From: Myripristis murdjan
Taxonomy: Eukaryota; Chordata; Actinopteri; Holocentriformes; Holocentridae
Assembly (NCBI RefSeq): GCF_902150065.1
Contig: NC_043990.1
Span: 2,829,890-2,893,889, forward strand
Direction of reading: 5' to 3'
Length of the DNA stretch: 64,000 nucleotides
The translations under genes and the position numbers were made by a program. The notes below the pieces were generated by a model that ran no database searches, was not told where the DNA came from, and saw only the letters and a list, made by a program, of their open reading frames with translations. Positions 31,640 through 41,669 of this stretch are shown here, piece after piece. How positions within the stretch are numbered: position 1 is the stretch's first letter; every line of letters begins with the position of its first letter.

Positions 31640-31860
31640 AACAGCCTGATGAGAGTAATGTGTGTCCCTGTTGGAGTGGGTCAATGGCTGTAATAAAAGG
31701 GAGGATAAATGATATGTGAGTTCTTAAATACCACTGCTTGCTTTGGGAAAACATCAGCAGGAACATTTTGTAGATTTGACACTGAACATTCAGAGTCACT
31801 GGGATGGTCCTTTAAGGCCTCATGTCTACTTATGAGAAGTTGTGAGCTAAACTGGCCAAC
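31640..31860 (+). pseudogene. Deleted family A V gene (ghost)
   Basis: Bases 31642-31683 match the distal promoter of family A genes (CCTGATGAGAGTAATGTGTG to GGAGTGGGTCA). At 31684 the sequence jumps to the far 3' flank of family A genes (ATGGCTGTAATAAAAGGGAG), as seen after V4 and V8. Octamer, leader, V exon, RSS and near flank are all absent. A clean deletion across a CA microhomology explains this. Confidence 0.7.
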
Positions 31861-31864
31861 TGTA

Positions 31865-31947
31865 ATTGGCTGATCTGTGGTTCCAGCCAGGTGATGTCAC
31901 CACCTGTTGTGCTCTGCAGCAGATGACATCACCTGGAACCAGCCAAT
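31865..31947. promoter_or_regulatory. Palindromic CCAAT/E-box/CRE-like module, copy 1
   Basis: ATTGGCTG and GGTTCCAGCCAGGTGATGTCA on the left are mirrored by TGACATCACCTGGAACC and AGCCAAT on the right, with an extra CACCTG between them. Each arm has a CCAAT box, an E-box and a CRE-like TGATGTCA. Regulatory use is inference. Confidence 0.5.
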
Positions 31948-32040
31948 ACCATGTCACCGATTCAGTGTCCTGATGTCCACCAGCAGATGTCAGGCCTCAC
32001 ACACATTTGGGTTTGGGGTTTGGGGACTTTAAGATTCATT

Positions 32041-32430
32041 TTTTTTCTTTCCCTCATCTTTATCCACATTCTGCTCAAGTTAGTTTTCATTGAGCTCAGA
32101 ATTTCAGGTTAAAAAGTGAAATGTACCAATCAGTATAGTATAACACAGCAAAGGAAGTAATGCTCTTTTCACTCTTTTCTGACATGTAAGTGGTTGACTT
32201 TTCTCAGTTTGTCCACAATGTGTAAAGTAAAGTGCAATGAAGCAGCTGTGAGTCAGAAATCATGGTGAAAGCAGGAAACAGGATTTAATCAATCATATGA
32301 TATTAAACATGTATGCAGAAACTTTTTTCCAACAATCAGTTTTGTTTCCCCACTAAAAGTCCAGAGAGCAACTGAGTCATTGAAAACCTCATGGTTGTCT
32401 CGATGACACGGCTCTCTCACTGTAAAAACA
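32041..32430 (-). pseudogene. Relic J segment and J-C intron remnant
   Basis: 32315-32422 aligns with the J regions: GCAGAAACTT, TTCCAACA, CCACTAAAAGTCCA, then a shared upstream flank ending ACACGGCTCTCTCACT. The RSS and donor are lost (CTTACTTCC has become CTTTTTTCC). The preceding 32041-32200 resembles the J-C intron (TTCTGCTCAAGTTAGTTTTC). No C exon is found to the left. A second relic lies at 52745-53130. Confidence 0.72.
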
Positions 32431-32656
32431 ATGACCTGACCGACATTCAGTTTACTTTGTGAAATTTAACTGATACAATAAAGTTAAAAATCTATCAAAC
32501 TGTGCCACAATAAAACAAAACAGAGGACATTCTTGGAGTAAACATGTCAAGCCAAATGTAAACATAAACTGTCTTCATTAAAATGTCAGTAAAGAGTCAA
32601 TGGAGAATAATGTGTGTCCCTGTTGGAGTGGGTCAGAGCATTTCCATAGAGAGCCA

Positions 32657-32703
32657 CTTTGCATCAGCAGCACCATGCTCCAGTGCTCTGGGAGAGTTTA
32701 TAG
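32657..32703 (+). promoter_or_regulatory. V4 promoter: octamer variant and TATA-like box
   Basis: CTTTGCAT at 32657-32664 (7/8 match to ATTTGCAT) and TTTATAG at 32697-32703, about 80 bp before the leader ATG. The same pair lies before V6 (40919, 40959), V8 (49609, 49649), V9 (53364, 53404) and V11 (63040, 63080). Confidence 0.7.
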
Positions 32704-32781
32704 TCCTGAGAGTTGAAGACTGGATGACTGACAGCTGTCCTTCATGACAACAGAAGCCCCAGAAATCCTCCTCATCCAAAC

Positions 32782-33282
32782 ATGACTTTGAGCTCCATCC
32801 TCATCTGGACTCTCCTCTGCTGCTGCTTGACAGGTAAAGTCCAGAGAATCAAAGTCCTCTCCTCTATGAAGATCCGTCCCTCTGAAATGAAGCGGAGAAA
32901 AGCATGACGCTGCTTTGTGTTTTTGTCTGTGTGTCCTCAGAGTCCAGAGGCCAGGTCACAGTGACTCAGCCTGGAGCAGTGAGCGCTGCTCTGGGAGCCT
33001 CCGTCACCATCACATGTAAAACCAGCCAGGATGTTGATAGTGTGTTTGCAGTAAATGATGATGGTGATGTTGTTACTGGAGAGAGTATATATTGGTACCA
33101 ACAGAGAGACGGAGAAGCTCCTAAAATGCTCATTTACTTGACTAATAATAGAGCATCAGGGATTCCAGGTCGTTTTACAGGCAGTGGATCAGGGAGTGAC
33201 TTCACTCTGACCATCAGTGGAGTCCAGGCTGAAGATGCAGCAGTTTACTACTGTCAGAGTTACCACAGTGGTGATGTGTTCA
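32782..33282 (+). CDS. IgL kappa-like V segment, family A, long acidic CDR1 (V4)
   Basis: The leader exon is 32782-32833 ([17 protein letters not shown]), donor GTAAAG, acceptor CTCAG at 32936-32940, V exon 32941-33282. Both are open. FR1 is [20 protein letters not shown]; the CDR1 region is 25 residues between Cys and Trp and contains [10 protein letters not shown]; then [12 protein letters not shown]3 [13 protein letters not shown] and [12 protein letters not shown]. The CDR3 portion is shorter than in the other family A genes. The CDR1 resembles a calcium-binding loop (N-x-D-G...E). It stands in inverse orientation to the J segments. Confidence 0.94.
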
Positions 33283-33310
33283 CACAGTGAAAAAGCGTCG
33301 TACAAAAACC
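33283..33310 (+). other. V4 12-RSS
   Basis: CACAGTG at 33283-33289, spacer AAAAAGCGTCGT, ACAAAAACC at 33302-33310. Confidence 0.93.
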
Positions 33311-33388
33311 TCCCTCAGTCAGACTGAACAGAAACTGAAGTGACTGCTGCAGCTGGAAGCTACTGCAGGGACTGATACAGTTCACTGA

Positions 33389-33390
<2 letters not shown>

Positions 33391-33437
<47 letters not shown>
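33391..33437. repeat. CA microsatellite 3' of V4
   Basis: Pure CA tract about 80 bp after the nonamer. The equivalent site holds a CA tract after V6 (41633-41666), V8 (50351-50386), V9 (54082-54120, impure) and V11 (63783-63812). Confidence 0.92.
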
Positions 33438-33439
<2 letters not shown>

Positions 33440-33886
33440 GTTGATGAGAACATATCATCTTGTTCATAGTGTCAGTGTCAGTTTTCCCTCTGAGCTTCAA
33501 ACAGCCACCTCCCACCTCAACAAGCTGAAAGTTCCCCCAAATGAAGAGGACAGTTCCAGTGAAGAAGCCCAATCAGAAACATTCAAAGCACAACAACATG
33601 GAGCAAAGTGAGCTGCCCTGATGCCAACCCCCAAACCACTGCTGAATGACAGCTTGAAGTCTCTGAAAGTCCATTTTCATGTCATAGTGGAATGAATGGA
33701 AACCAATGGCTGTGATCAAAGGGAGGATAAATGATATGTGAGTTCTTAAATATCACTGCTTGCTTTGGGAAAAGATCAGCAGGAACATTTTGTAGATTTG
33801 ACACTGAACATTCAGAGTGACTGGGATGGTCCTTTAAGGCCTCATGTCTACTTCTGAGAAGATGTGAGCTCAACTGGCCAACTGTA

Positions 33887-33969
33887 ATTGGCTGATCTGT
33901 GGTTCCAGCCAGGTAATGTCATCACCTGTTGTGCTCTGCAGCAGATGACATCACCTGGAACCAGCCAAT
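33887..33969. promoter_or_regulatory. Palindromic CCAAT/E-box/CRE-like module, copy 2
   Basis: Same inverted module as 31865-31947, with AGGTAATGTCA in the left arm (one CRE-like site weakened). It lies between V4 and V5. Confidence 0.5.
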
Positions 33970-34039
33970 AGCATGTCACCGATTCAGTGTCCTGATGTCC
34001 ACCAGCAGATGTCAGGCCTCACACAGATTTGGGTTTGGG

Positions 34040-34041
<2 letters not shown>

Positions 34042-34075
<34 letters not shown>

Positions 34076-34077
34076 AT
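34042..34077 (+). promoter_or_regulatory. V5 octamer abutting a TG tract
   Basis: TG repeat 34042-34070 runs into GTTTGCAT (34070-34077), as at V2. Upstream of the tract the sequence is family A 3' flank, so the promoter was joined at this repeat. Confidence 0.7.
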
Positions 34078-34172
34078 ATGTGTCCTGCCTCTCTGCTCTC
34101 CACCCGTTAAGAGGCCAGTGTTGATCAGTGGCTGTCCAGGCCTTTCAGAGCCACTGACACGCCGGCAGCACA

Positions 34173-34740
34173 ATGATGATGTCACAGATTCTCCTGCTGG
34201 GCACCCTGGGGCTCCTTGTTCAGGGTGAGACTCTCTTCTGAAAACTTGGCTTCAGGATGCAACCAGCTTTACCACAATCATCTTCTGCTGTGATGGAGAA
34301 ACACTGAGACCAGCAGCATTCACCTTCTTCCATCTGTTCTCCATGTTAAAGAAATCCTCCTCTTCTGTTTTCATATTCATCATCTTTCTCCAAGCTGTAT
34401 TTGTCTCAATAACCCTTCTGCTCTTTTGGATATTTTCCAGATTCATCAGCAGAAATCACTCTGACTCAGTCTCCTGGATCTCAGTCTGTTAGTCCAGGAC
34501 AGACTGTCACTATCAGATGTAAAGCCAGTACAAGTGTTTATAGCAACCTCGCCTGGTACCTTCAGAAACCTGGAGAAGCTCCTAAACTCCTGATATATTC
34601 TGCTACAACCCTTCAGTCTGGAGTTTCTAGTCGTTTTAGTGGAAGTGGGTATGGGACTGACTTCACTCTGACCATCAGTGGAGTCCAGGCTGAAGATTCA
34701 GGAGTTTACTACTGTCAGCAGGGTCAAAGCTTCCCGTTCA
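34173..34740 (+). CDS. IgL kappa-like V segment, family B (V5)
   Basis: The leader exon is 34173-34224 and the V exon 34441-34740, both open. It reads [15 protein letters not shown], Cys in [37 protein letters not shown] and [11 protein letters not shown] before the RSS. CDR1 spacing is 11 residues, and CDR3 is short, as in V3, V7 and V10. Unlike those it is on the plus strand, so it must join by inversion. The promoter is cut at a TG tract. The 3' flank stops after about 80 bp at the LINE that begins near 34846. Confidence 0.93.
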
Positions 34741-34768
34741 CACAGTGAAACAACGTCGTACAAAAACC
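34741..34768 (+). other. V5 12-RSS
   Basis: CACAGTG at 34741-34747, spacer AAACAACGTCGT (family B type), ACAAAAACC at 34760-34768. Confidence 0.93.
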
Positions 34769-34845
34769 TCCCTCAGCTGGAGAGGAACTGATCTAACTCA
34801 ACAGCTGCAGAGACAGCAGAAGTTTCACTGCAGAGACAGTCATCA

Positions 34846-36930
34846 CTTTCTCGCTGCTCGTGTGTGGTCTGTGTTTGCTACCTGTCGCCTACCTGTGTGG
34901 GGGTTTGCTACCTGTTGCCTACCTGTGTGGGGAGCCCTGGTTTACTGTTTACTGTTCTGGATTAAAACTGCCGATCAGATCTTAAAGGTGCTCTTCGGAT
35001 CTGATCCCTCCTCGCCCTGAGTCGCTATACTCTCCTTGCTGGCGGCTCGGAGGAAGTTTTCCACCTTCTTTCTGTGCCGCCGGTTTTGGGAGTTGTGCTG
35101 ACGCGCTAGCTAGCTAGCTGTTCTTCCTGCCGGTTGACCTCACCGAGGTAAGTGGAGACTTGTCTCGTGTGGTCGATTTTGCGGGGAAACGGTTGCCGGC
35201 TGTGGCTGGATCTCCAGAGTCTGTGACCGGCTTCTCATAAATTATAATACGGGTTTACCCCTGGAGGTCCGGGTGCTACACAGCTACTCGCCTGCTTGCG
35301 TGGGACGTTATGTGTGTGTGAGCAAGCATTTAGGCTCCGGCTCACTTGTGGTTGTTAGTGTGTGCTAGTTTTAACACCGTTATGCCCTGTGAGGACTGCC
35401 GAATCGCAAATAGGAGCATCACTAACCTCCGAGAGGACATTAAACGGCTGTCAGATGAACTCCGGAAAAAAGACTCTCTCCTGTCTGATTTCATGGACAC
35501 TGCAGCGACGCAATCCAAAATCATTTCCATCATGAACTCACCCACTGCAGATACCATCCTCTGGGATCCATCTTTGTCCCGCTCCCGGCCCTCCTCCTGT
35601 TCAACTCCCAGCGCTAAGGCTCTCTGGTCGGAGGTGGTGTGTGGAGGTAAGAGGGTAAAGTCCCGAGTCACCTCTCCTCCCCAACTCAACCTCACAAACC
35701 GCTTCTCCATGCTACCACCCGATGTCACAGTTCACCCTGTTGATGTCCTCATGGCCGAGGATGATGCTGCTCCGGACCGTGCTTCTGCTGTGACGGTCCC
35801 TGCTGTTGCGGCCGTGCCGGTGGCTGCGGGGTCAGCGGCTATGGCGACAGCTAATGTTATTCCACCTCCAGCCGCTGTGAGTGTGATGGGGGCTCCGCTG
35901 TCTCCCGCCGCGGTCACGGCTCCTATTGCGGCGGCGGCTACTGCATTGGCCGTCCCGCCTTCCGCTGCCGCTGCGGGTCCTCCTGGAGCTGGCCGGAGGA
36001 AAGGCGGCTCTGCTGGCGCTGTCACCCCTCCACCTGATGCTGGTGCCAATCGGGCGGCTGCCCGGTCCACTGCGAGACAGAAGAACAGCCAGCCGGGCAA
36101 ATCCTCCGCGAGTGGGCTCCCCTCTCCGCAGCCTACCGTGGTGCAGCCTCCATCCAGCACCACCTGCTCACGGGCCACCAACAACCACCACCGACCGGCT
36201 TCACCTCTGGCCCCCTCCAGCCCCCATCTCCCCCCCGCTGCTCAGGCTGCTAGCACAGCTAATGCTAGCAGCCTTTTCCGTTCTCAACCTCCACAATACA
36301 TCCTGATAGGTGACTCCATGGTTAGGTCTGTTCCCATCCCAAATGGCATTACATATTCATTTTCTGGCGCAAAAATCCTGGACATACACAAACACATCCC
36401 CGCCATCATCGACCGTCACCCGTCTGCCCACACAGTCATCGTACACTGCGGTGTGAATGATCTCAGGTGCAGACAATCAACCAAACTACACGCTGATTAC
36501 GAGCTGCTGGCTGAGACCATCGAAAGGCTGGGAAAAATTTGCATTTTCTCTGGTTTAATCCCCACCCTTAGACGAGGATCAGAAATGTTCAGCCGCCTCT
36601 ATAGTGCCAATCAGTGGCTGTCCAATTTCTGTGCAGCATGTGGCTATGGATTCATCAATAACTTTGACTCATTCTGGAAAAAAACTCATCCGTATAGGTA
36701 TGATAATCTCCATCTTAACAATAAAGGAATCTCTGTTCTAGCCTCTCACCTTTCCATCCATTTCTCCAGCCTTGCTGACTGACGCCATCACACCACTTCT
36801 AACGCCACTTTGCAACCCACATTCATCCCAGTCATCACAAATAATGGGCCAATACACAACCACTGTTCTTTTTCTGTTAATCCTCCCCGCTTTTCCTGTC
36901 AAAACTTGATTTATGTTAATATTCAGAACA
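34846..36930 (+). mobile_element. LINE (CR1/L2 type) with ORF1 only
   Basis: A 5' region rich in GCTAGCTAGCTAG and CTGCCGG motifs precedes a complete ORF1. Shortly after its stop the sequence meets an antisense L1 fragment, and no ORF2 follows. LINEs usually lose their 5' end, so an intact 5' half with a missing 3' half implies a later deletion or an insertion into it. Confidence 0.75.
35382..36782 (+). CDS. LINE ORF1 with SGNH-type esterase domain
   Basis: The ATG at 35382 (MPCEDCRIANRSITNLREDI) starts a frame of 466 codons. The N-terminus is predicted coiled coil; the middle is a Pro/Ala/Ser-rich linker. The C-terminal third is a GDSL/SGNH esterase: GDSMVR with the Ser at residue 312, GVNDL from residue 357, and DNLH with Asp441 and His444. 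Such an esterase in ORF1 is known from CR1- and L2-type LINEs, where it is thought to act on lipids or aid RNP assembly. An in-frame ATG at 35346 is also possible. The frame is uninterrupted and GC-richer than its surroundings. Confidence 0.88.
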   Translation: MPCEDCRIANRSITNLREDIKRLSDELRKKDSLLSDFMDTAATQSKIISIMNSPTADTILWDPSLSRSRPSSCSTPSAKALWSEVVCGGKRVKSRVTSPPQLNLTNRFSMLPPDVTVHPVDVLMAEDDAAPDRASAVTVPAVAAVPVAAGSAAMATANVIPPPAAVSVMGAPLSPAAVTAPIAAAATALAVPPSAAAAGPPGAGRRKGGSAGAVTPPPDAGANRAAARSTARQKNSQPGKSSASGLPSPQPTVVQPPSSTTCSRATNNHHRPASPLAPSSPHLPPAAQAASTANASSLFRSQPPQYILIGDSMVRSVPIPNGITYSFSGAKILDIHKHIPAIIDRHPSAHTVIVHCGVNDLRCRQSTKLHADYELLAETIERLGKICIFSGLIPTLRRGSEMFSRLYSANQWLSNFCAACGYGFINNFDSFWKKTHPYRYDNLHLNNKGISVLASHLSIHFSSLAD

Positions 36931-37873
36931 ATTTTTTTTTAACTTATATTTTATTGTTTTCAACAATTGAAGGAAAGAAAGACTGAACTTATTTAATGTT
37001 TTGAAAAGAAAAGGCCATTCAATGCTGTCGAAAGCCTTTTCGGCATCCAAAGACACCGCAATTGTTGGGTTTACTGTTGAAGTGGCATAATGCATTATGT
37101 GAAACAATTTTCTCATTATCTGCAATTTGACGAGATCTTACAAAGCCAATTTGATCGATGTGAACAAGCTTGGGTAGGATTCCGTCCAATCTCTGTGCAA
37201 AATTTTTGCATATATTTTCCTTTCTGAATTAAGTAGTGAGATAGGACGATATCCTCCACATTGCAGGGAGTCTTTACTAGGTTTAGGAAGAATTGTGATA
37301 ATGGAGAAATGTGTTGAGTTGGGTAAATGGCCGATACCTTTGGCCTCATTGAAAACCCTTTGTAATTTGTCAACTAATTTGGATGAAAAAGTTTTGTAGA
37401 AATTGATACTAAACCCGTCTTCACCTGGAGCCCTACCACCCGCCATGTTGTTAATGGCATCTAAAATCTCAGCTTGAGAGATTGGTCTTTCAAGGGATGA
37501 GACGAGAAATTCTAGCTTTCTGAAGTCTATGAGCCAACAATTTACCAGCCTTATCACCATTTTCAAACTATTTGGATTTTAAACGATATAAATCAAATTC
37601 TGTCTTATTATTTAATAAATTCCTAATTTCTAACTTAGCTTTCATCATGTCAGTATATAATTGATCATTCTTTGGATAAACTTTGTGGGCTGCTTCCAGT
37701 TCAGATAATTTTTTTGTGTAGTCGTCTAATTTTTTAGCTCTCAGTTTTTTCTGAGTGGTTGCAAAGCTAATTAACCACCCTCTGCATGTCGCTTTATATG
37801 CTTCCCACACTGTTGTAAATAATTTGACTGATTCATTGTTTGTTTCAAAAAAGTACTGTGTTTCAGTGTTAAT
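36931..37873 (-). pseudogene. L1-type LINE ORF2 fragment
   Basis: The minus strand encodes pieces of an L1-like ORF2 in several frames: a pre-RT helical region (37810-37568), NNMAGGRAPGEDGFSINFYK and YRPISLLNSERKIYAKIL (37566-37138), then AVSLDAEKAFDSIEW, the RT motif A (within 37125-36916). There are several frame changes. No endonuclease domain and no YADD motif remain. It is antisense to the LINE on its left. Confidence 0.85.
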
Positions 37874-38274
37874 TAGGGATGAGCGAGTACACCACGATCT
37901 GTATCTGTATCTGTATCTGTTTAACCATCTACATTATCCGTATCTGTATCCGTACTCGGAGTGGGCGGGGCCGGAACCGGAAGTGGGTGGGGTTTAGCCC
38001 GGAAGTCGGCTGAGTTTGACCGGAAATGGGTGAGGCTTTTCCGGTAGGTTATTTTAAGCCTGAAATTGATATGGGTTGATCAGAAGTTGCTATATTTATT
38101 GTTTATTATATTTACAGAACAGCCTCAGAAGCTTCAGATCAAAGTTTTTGAGCAGTTTTTGAACAGTAAACAAACAATTTACAGAACAAGCTTTTTATGA
38201 ACACAGAACATGAATATTCTTAAGTGCATCAATGAATACAACACATGCATTAGGCAATTATGAAGTACTAGAGA

Positions 38275-38311
<37 letters not shown>

Positions 38312-38826
38312 TAGAGATAGACATATTTATATAGATATAGATATATAGATAGCTTAATTTGTAATATTTATACTACTACTATATTTATTTTTTATGAAGT
38401 ACAGTGAGAAAGTGTCAGACTTGCCAAAATAAAATCAAAATAATAATATACTTTGTGTGTCGAGCTAATGTGTGTGTGTAAGTGGTGTGTGTGTTAAGAA
38501 TGTGACTCTGTACCGCGTCCGGTACGAGCAAAGTTTTCCAACTAACTTTATATCAGAAACCAGCCGGTAAGAGGGAGCAGACGGTAAAGAAAAAAAAAAA
38601 AAAAGCGCTGTGTCGGCAGTGAGAGACGCGACGCCAGTCGCATTCAGCCCCAACTCCTAAGCCTAACTCTGCTCAAAAGCAGCGCGTCTGTTACCAGTCA
38701 AGTTTAGTAGAAACTCTACTGACTATCAGTGATTACAGACCGAGGGAAGAGCGAGCTGGGAAAACACCTGACCGCTACTGAAGAGAGACGCGACTGACAC
38801 CTGAGTGAGTGACAGCTGAGGTTGTC

Positions 38827-38859
<33 letters not shown>
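37874..38859. repeat. hAT-like repeat fragment with AT/GATA tracts
   Basis: It starts TAGGGATGAGCGAGTACACC with TCTGTATCTGTATCTGTATC-type repeats, a common fish hAT-like sequence. An AT microsatellite is at 38278-38309 and a TG tract at 38829-38858. A matching opposite end was not found. Confidence 0.5.
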
Positions 38860-38860
<1 letters not shown>

Positions 38861-40055
38861 AGAGATGGGGACTCGAGTTTGCAACTCGGACTCGAGTCGC
38901 ACTTAAGTCGCACACACAGAGACTTCAGACTTGACTTGGATTTGTGCCCAAAAGACTTCAGACTCGACTCGGACTCGTGTTTTGGGACTCGTGAACAATC
39001 TTTGTTTTCTTTTTTTGGTGTAAACGTCTGACGAGCTTAATGTCATTCCCTCCCTTCGTCATGGTAACCATGGCAACCTATTACGCGTCGGGTGCGCTCC
39101 TCACGCGCCACGGCGCCAGTACCTCACAGGCCTGGACTGTACGTCGGGAGAACCGGGCGACTCGCTTGTGTGTGCCTGACTGTGGAGGAGAGGAGAGGAG
39201 GCGGAAGCAGTGGCGGTTCTGCGTATGTTGCCGCCCAAGGCGAAATTAGTGGCTTGCGCCCTTCATGTCACTACTCCATGTTACTACTCGGCAAGAACAA
39301 AGTAAAAACAGCAGCGCACTGACATAGTTTGTGTAACAAGTTCCCACTCCGCGCTATTTTCACTGGCTAACAGCAGCACACTGGCTTAGCTTGTCTATTC
39401 AGAGAAGAGGTATCACTTCGTCTTATTTTTCAATCTGTGTTATCACAGGCATACTACTGCTCATTCATTGGTAGCTGAATTGTTACGTCTGTTTGATAAG
39501 TAATTTACATTTTTAAAATAATAATAATAATAATTTAACATATTGTTAAATTAAAAAAAAGCCAACATGATGCAGGTCAAAGACTAAAAAAAAGACTATT
39601 GACTAAAACTAGACTAAAATACTTTGGATTTTCTTCGACTACAACTAGACTAAAATGCCAAGCCTTTTCGTCAGTTAAAATGTGACTAAACAAAAAAGAA
39701 TACAAGTTGACAAAATATGACTAAAACTAATAAGGGCATTTGACCCACCAACAATTTGCTTGTCACAATTGTTTATATTGAGTGGCGTTGACATGACGTA
39801 AAAAATGGTTGGGTAGCCTAATGCTTTGCATTATTCTTTAGCAGACCGGACGGCAGCAAATGAAGGCTCATTCGAACCAGAAGAGACATGGGACTTTTAT
39901 TTTTTAAAGACTTGAGACTTGACTTGGACTTGTGATCAAAGACTTGAGACTTGACCAAGTCTCACCCCACAAAGACTTGAGACTTGACTTGGACTCGTGA
40001 CCAAAGACTTGAGACTTGACTTGGACTTGCAAAAAAAGACTTGTGAACATCTCTG
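38860..40055. mobile_element. Non-autonomous element with CAGAGATG ends
   Basis: Left end CAGAGATGGGGACTCGAG, right end AACATCTCTG, with many repeats of GACTTGAGACTTGACTTGGA near both ends. Non-coding. The short TIR and composition suggest hAT. The DNA right of 40055 (GTTTGCCAGGCTTTC) is the common inter-V spacer, so the element marks where the spacer's left part was replaced. Confidence 0.6.
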
Positions 40056-41043
40056 GTTTGCCAGGCTTTCAAATGGACTGAGAGACGGATCCATCTGATG
40101 AATAAACATGAGGTGGGTGGGTTTGATTGGTCTCTGTCCATTTCAGTGAGAAGACCAGAACATTGTGAGGAGAACAACAGGTGGAATATGCAGGGGGAAG
40201 CAGACAGGTGGAACTCTATGGTTGAGGCTCTGAATATGGAAGATGTGAGAAAAGTGAAGGAGGCCAGCAGAAACTTGGCTTGAGTGTGTGGGCGTTATGT
40301 GGGTGGTGTCAACCTCAGGGAATAATGTTGATAGAAATGGAGAGAAGAAGCAGTGTTGAGAGAAAGATGATGGGAAGGCAAAACGGACTCCTGATGTTGG
40401 AGGCCTCTATAGAGCAGAGACATTTTGGGCCGTCTGGATGAGGCTTGGAGCAGCAGTCAGCTGCTTGGAGAAGAAGCTGATGCTCCTGAAGCATCAGGCT
40501 TTAAGGACTTTCTGTCAGATGGTTTTTATGCTCCAGCAGTCACTCACTCACACACTGTTTCACTTCCCTTTAAGAAGCCTCTCATGCACATCAACACACA
40601 AACATGATATGAGAAGAAAACCTTTATTATACACTGGAAACAAATATTTTTAAAATTTCTGTTCCACATCAGTTCATATATAGGCAATTACTTTATTTAA
40701 AGAACTTGAAGTTAAAAATGTACTGAAAATTACTTTTTTTAGTACTGTAGTAGAAAATCATATTTTTTCACTTTGAGATATTGGCTCTTCTGTAAAAATA
40801 TGGAAAAAGACACATTGCGGTATTGTACACAATTATGAATGAATAAATTGAGAAACGTCCTGATGAGAGTAATGTGTGTCCCTGTTGGAGTGGGTCAGAG
40901 CATTTCCATAGAGAGCCACTTTGCATCAGCAGCACCATGCTCCAGTGCTCTGGGAGAGTTTATAGTCCTGAGAGTTGAAGACTGGATGACTGACAGCTGT
41001 CCTTCATGACAACAGAAGCCCCAGAAATCCTCCTCATCCAAAC
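40056..41043. other. Truncated inter-V spacer upstream of V6
   Basis: It matches the spacers before V4, V8 and V11 (61-codon block at 40098-40283, shared intron-type block at about 40500-40610). The family B gene expected at its left side is absent. The V6 octamer is at 40919-40926 and the TATA-like box at 40959-40965. Confidence 0.65.
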
Positions 41044-41523
41044 ATGACTTTGAGCTCCATCCTCATCTGGACTCTCCTCTGCTGCTGCTTGACAGGTAAA
41101 GTCCACAGAATCAAAGTCCTCTCCTCTATGAAGATCCGTCCCTCTGAAATGAAGCGGAGAAAAGCATGACGCTGCTTTGTGTTTTTGTCTGTGTGTCCTC
41201 AGAGTCCAGAGGCCAGGTCACACTGACTCAGTCTGGAGCAGTGAGGGCTGCTCTGGGAGCCTCCATCACCATCACATGTAAAACCAGCCAGAATGTTTAT
41301 GCTGGGAGCTACCAGTATTTAGCCTGGTACCAACAGAAAGATGGAGAAATTCCTAAGCTGCTCATTTATCGGGCTAATAATCGAGCATCAGGGATTCCAG
41401 GTCGTTTTACAGGCAGTGGATCAGGGAGTGACTTCACTCTCACCATCAGTGGAGTCCAGGCTGAAGATGCAGCAGTTTACTACTGTCAAAGTCTCCACAA
41501 TATCAACAGTCAGTGGCTGTTCA
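41044..41523 (+). CDS. IgL kappa-like V segment, family A (V6)
   Basis: The leader exon is 41044-41095, with a GTAAAG donor; the V exon is 41203-41523. It is open throughout. It reads [20 protein letters not shown], Cys, [15 protein letters not shown] (15 residues to Trp), [28 protein letters not shown] and [15 protein letters not shown]. The CDR1 is of normal length, and the CDR3 part is long. Promoter and RSS are consensus-like for the family, so it should be usable. Joining to J2a or J2b, about 3 kb away, requires inversion. Confidence 0.94.
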
Positions 41524-41551
41524 CACAGTGAAAAAGCGTCGTACAAAAACC
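41524..41551 (+). other. V6 12-RSS
   Basis: CACAGTG at 41524-41530, spacer AAAAAGCGTCGT, ACAAAAACC at 41543-41551. Confidence 0.93.
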
Positions 41552-41629
41552 TCCCTCAGTCAGACTGAACAGAAACTGAAGTGACTGCTGCAGCTGGAAG
41601 CTACTGCAGGGACTGATACAGTTCACTGA

Positions 41630-41632
<3 letters not shown>

Positions 41633-41666
<34 letters not shown>
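41633..41666. repeat. CA microsatellite 3' of V6
   Basis: Pure CA tract in the conserved family A 3' flank. Confidence 0.9.

Positions 41667-41669
<3 letters not shown>

Noticed and set aside
35732-36184. Minus-strand 150-codon Ala-rich frame over LINE ORF1
   Set aside because: Antisense shadow of the GC-rich linker of ORF1.
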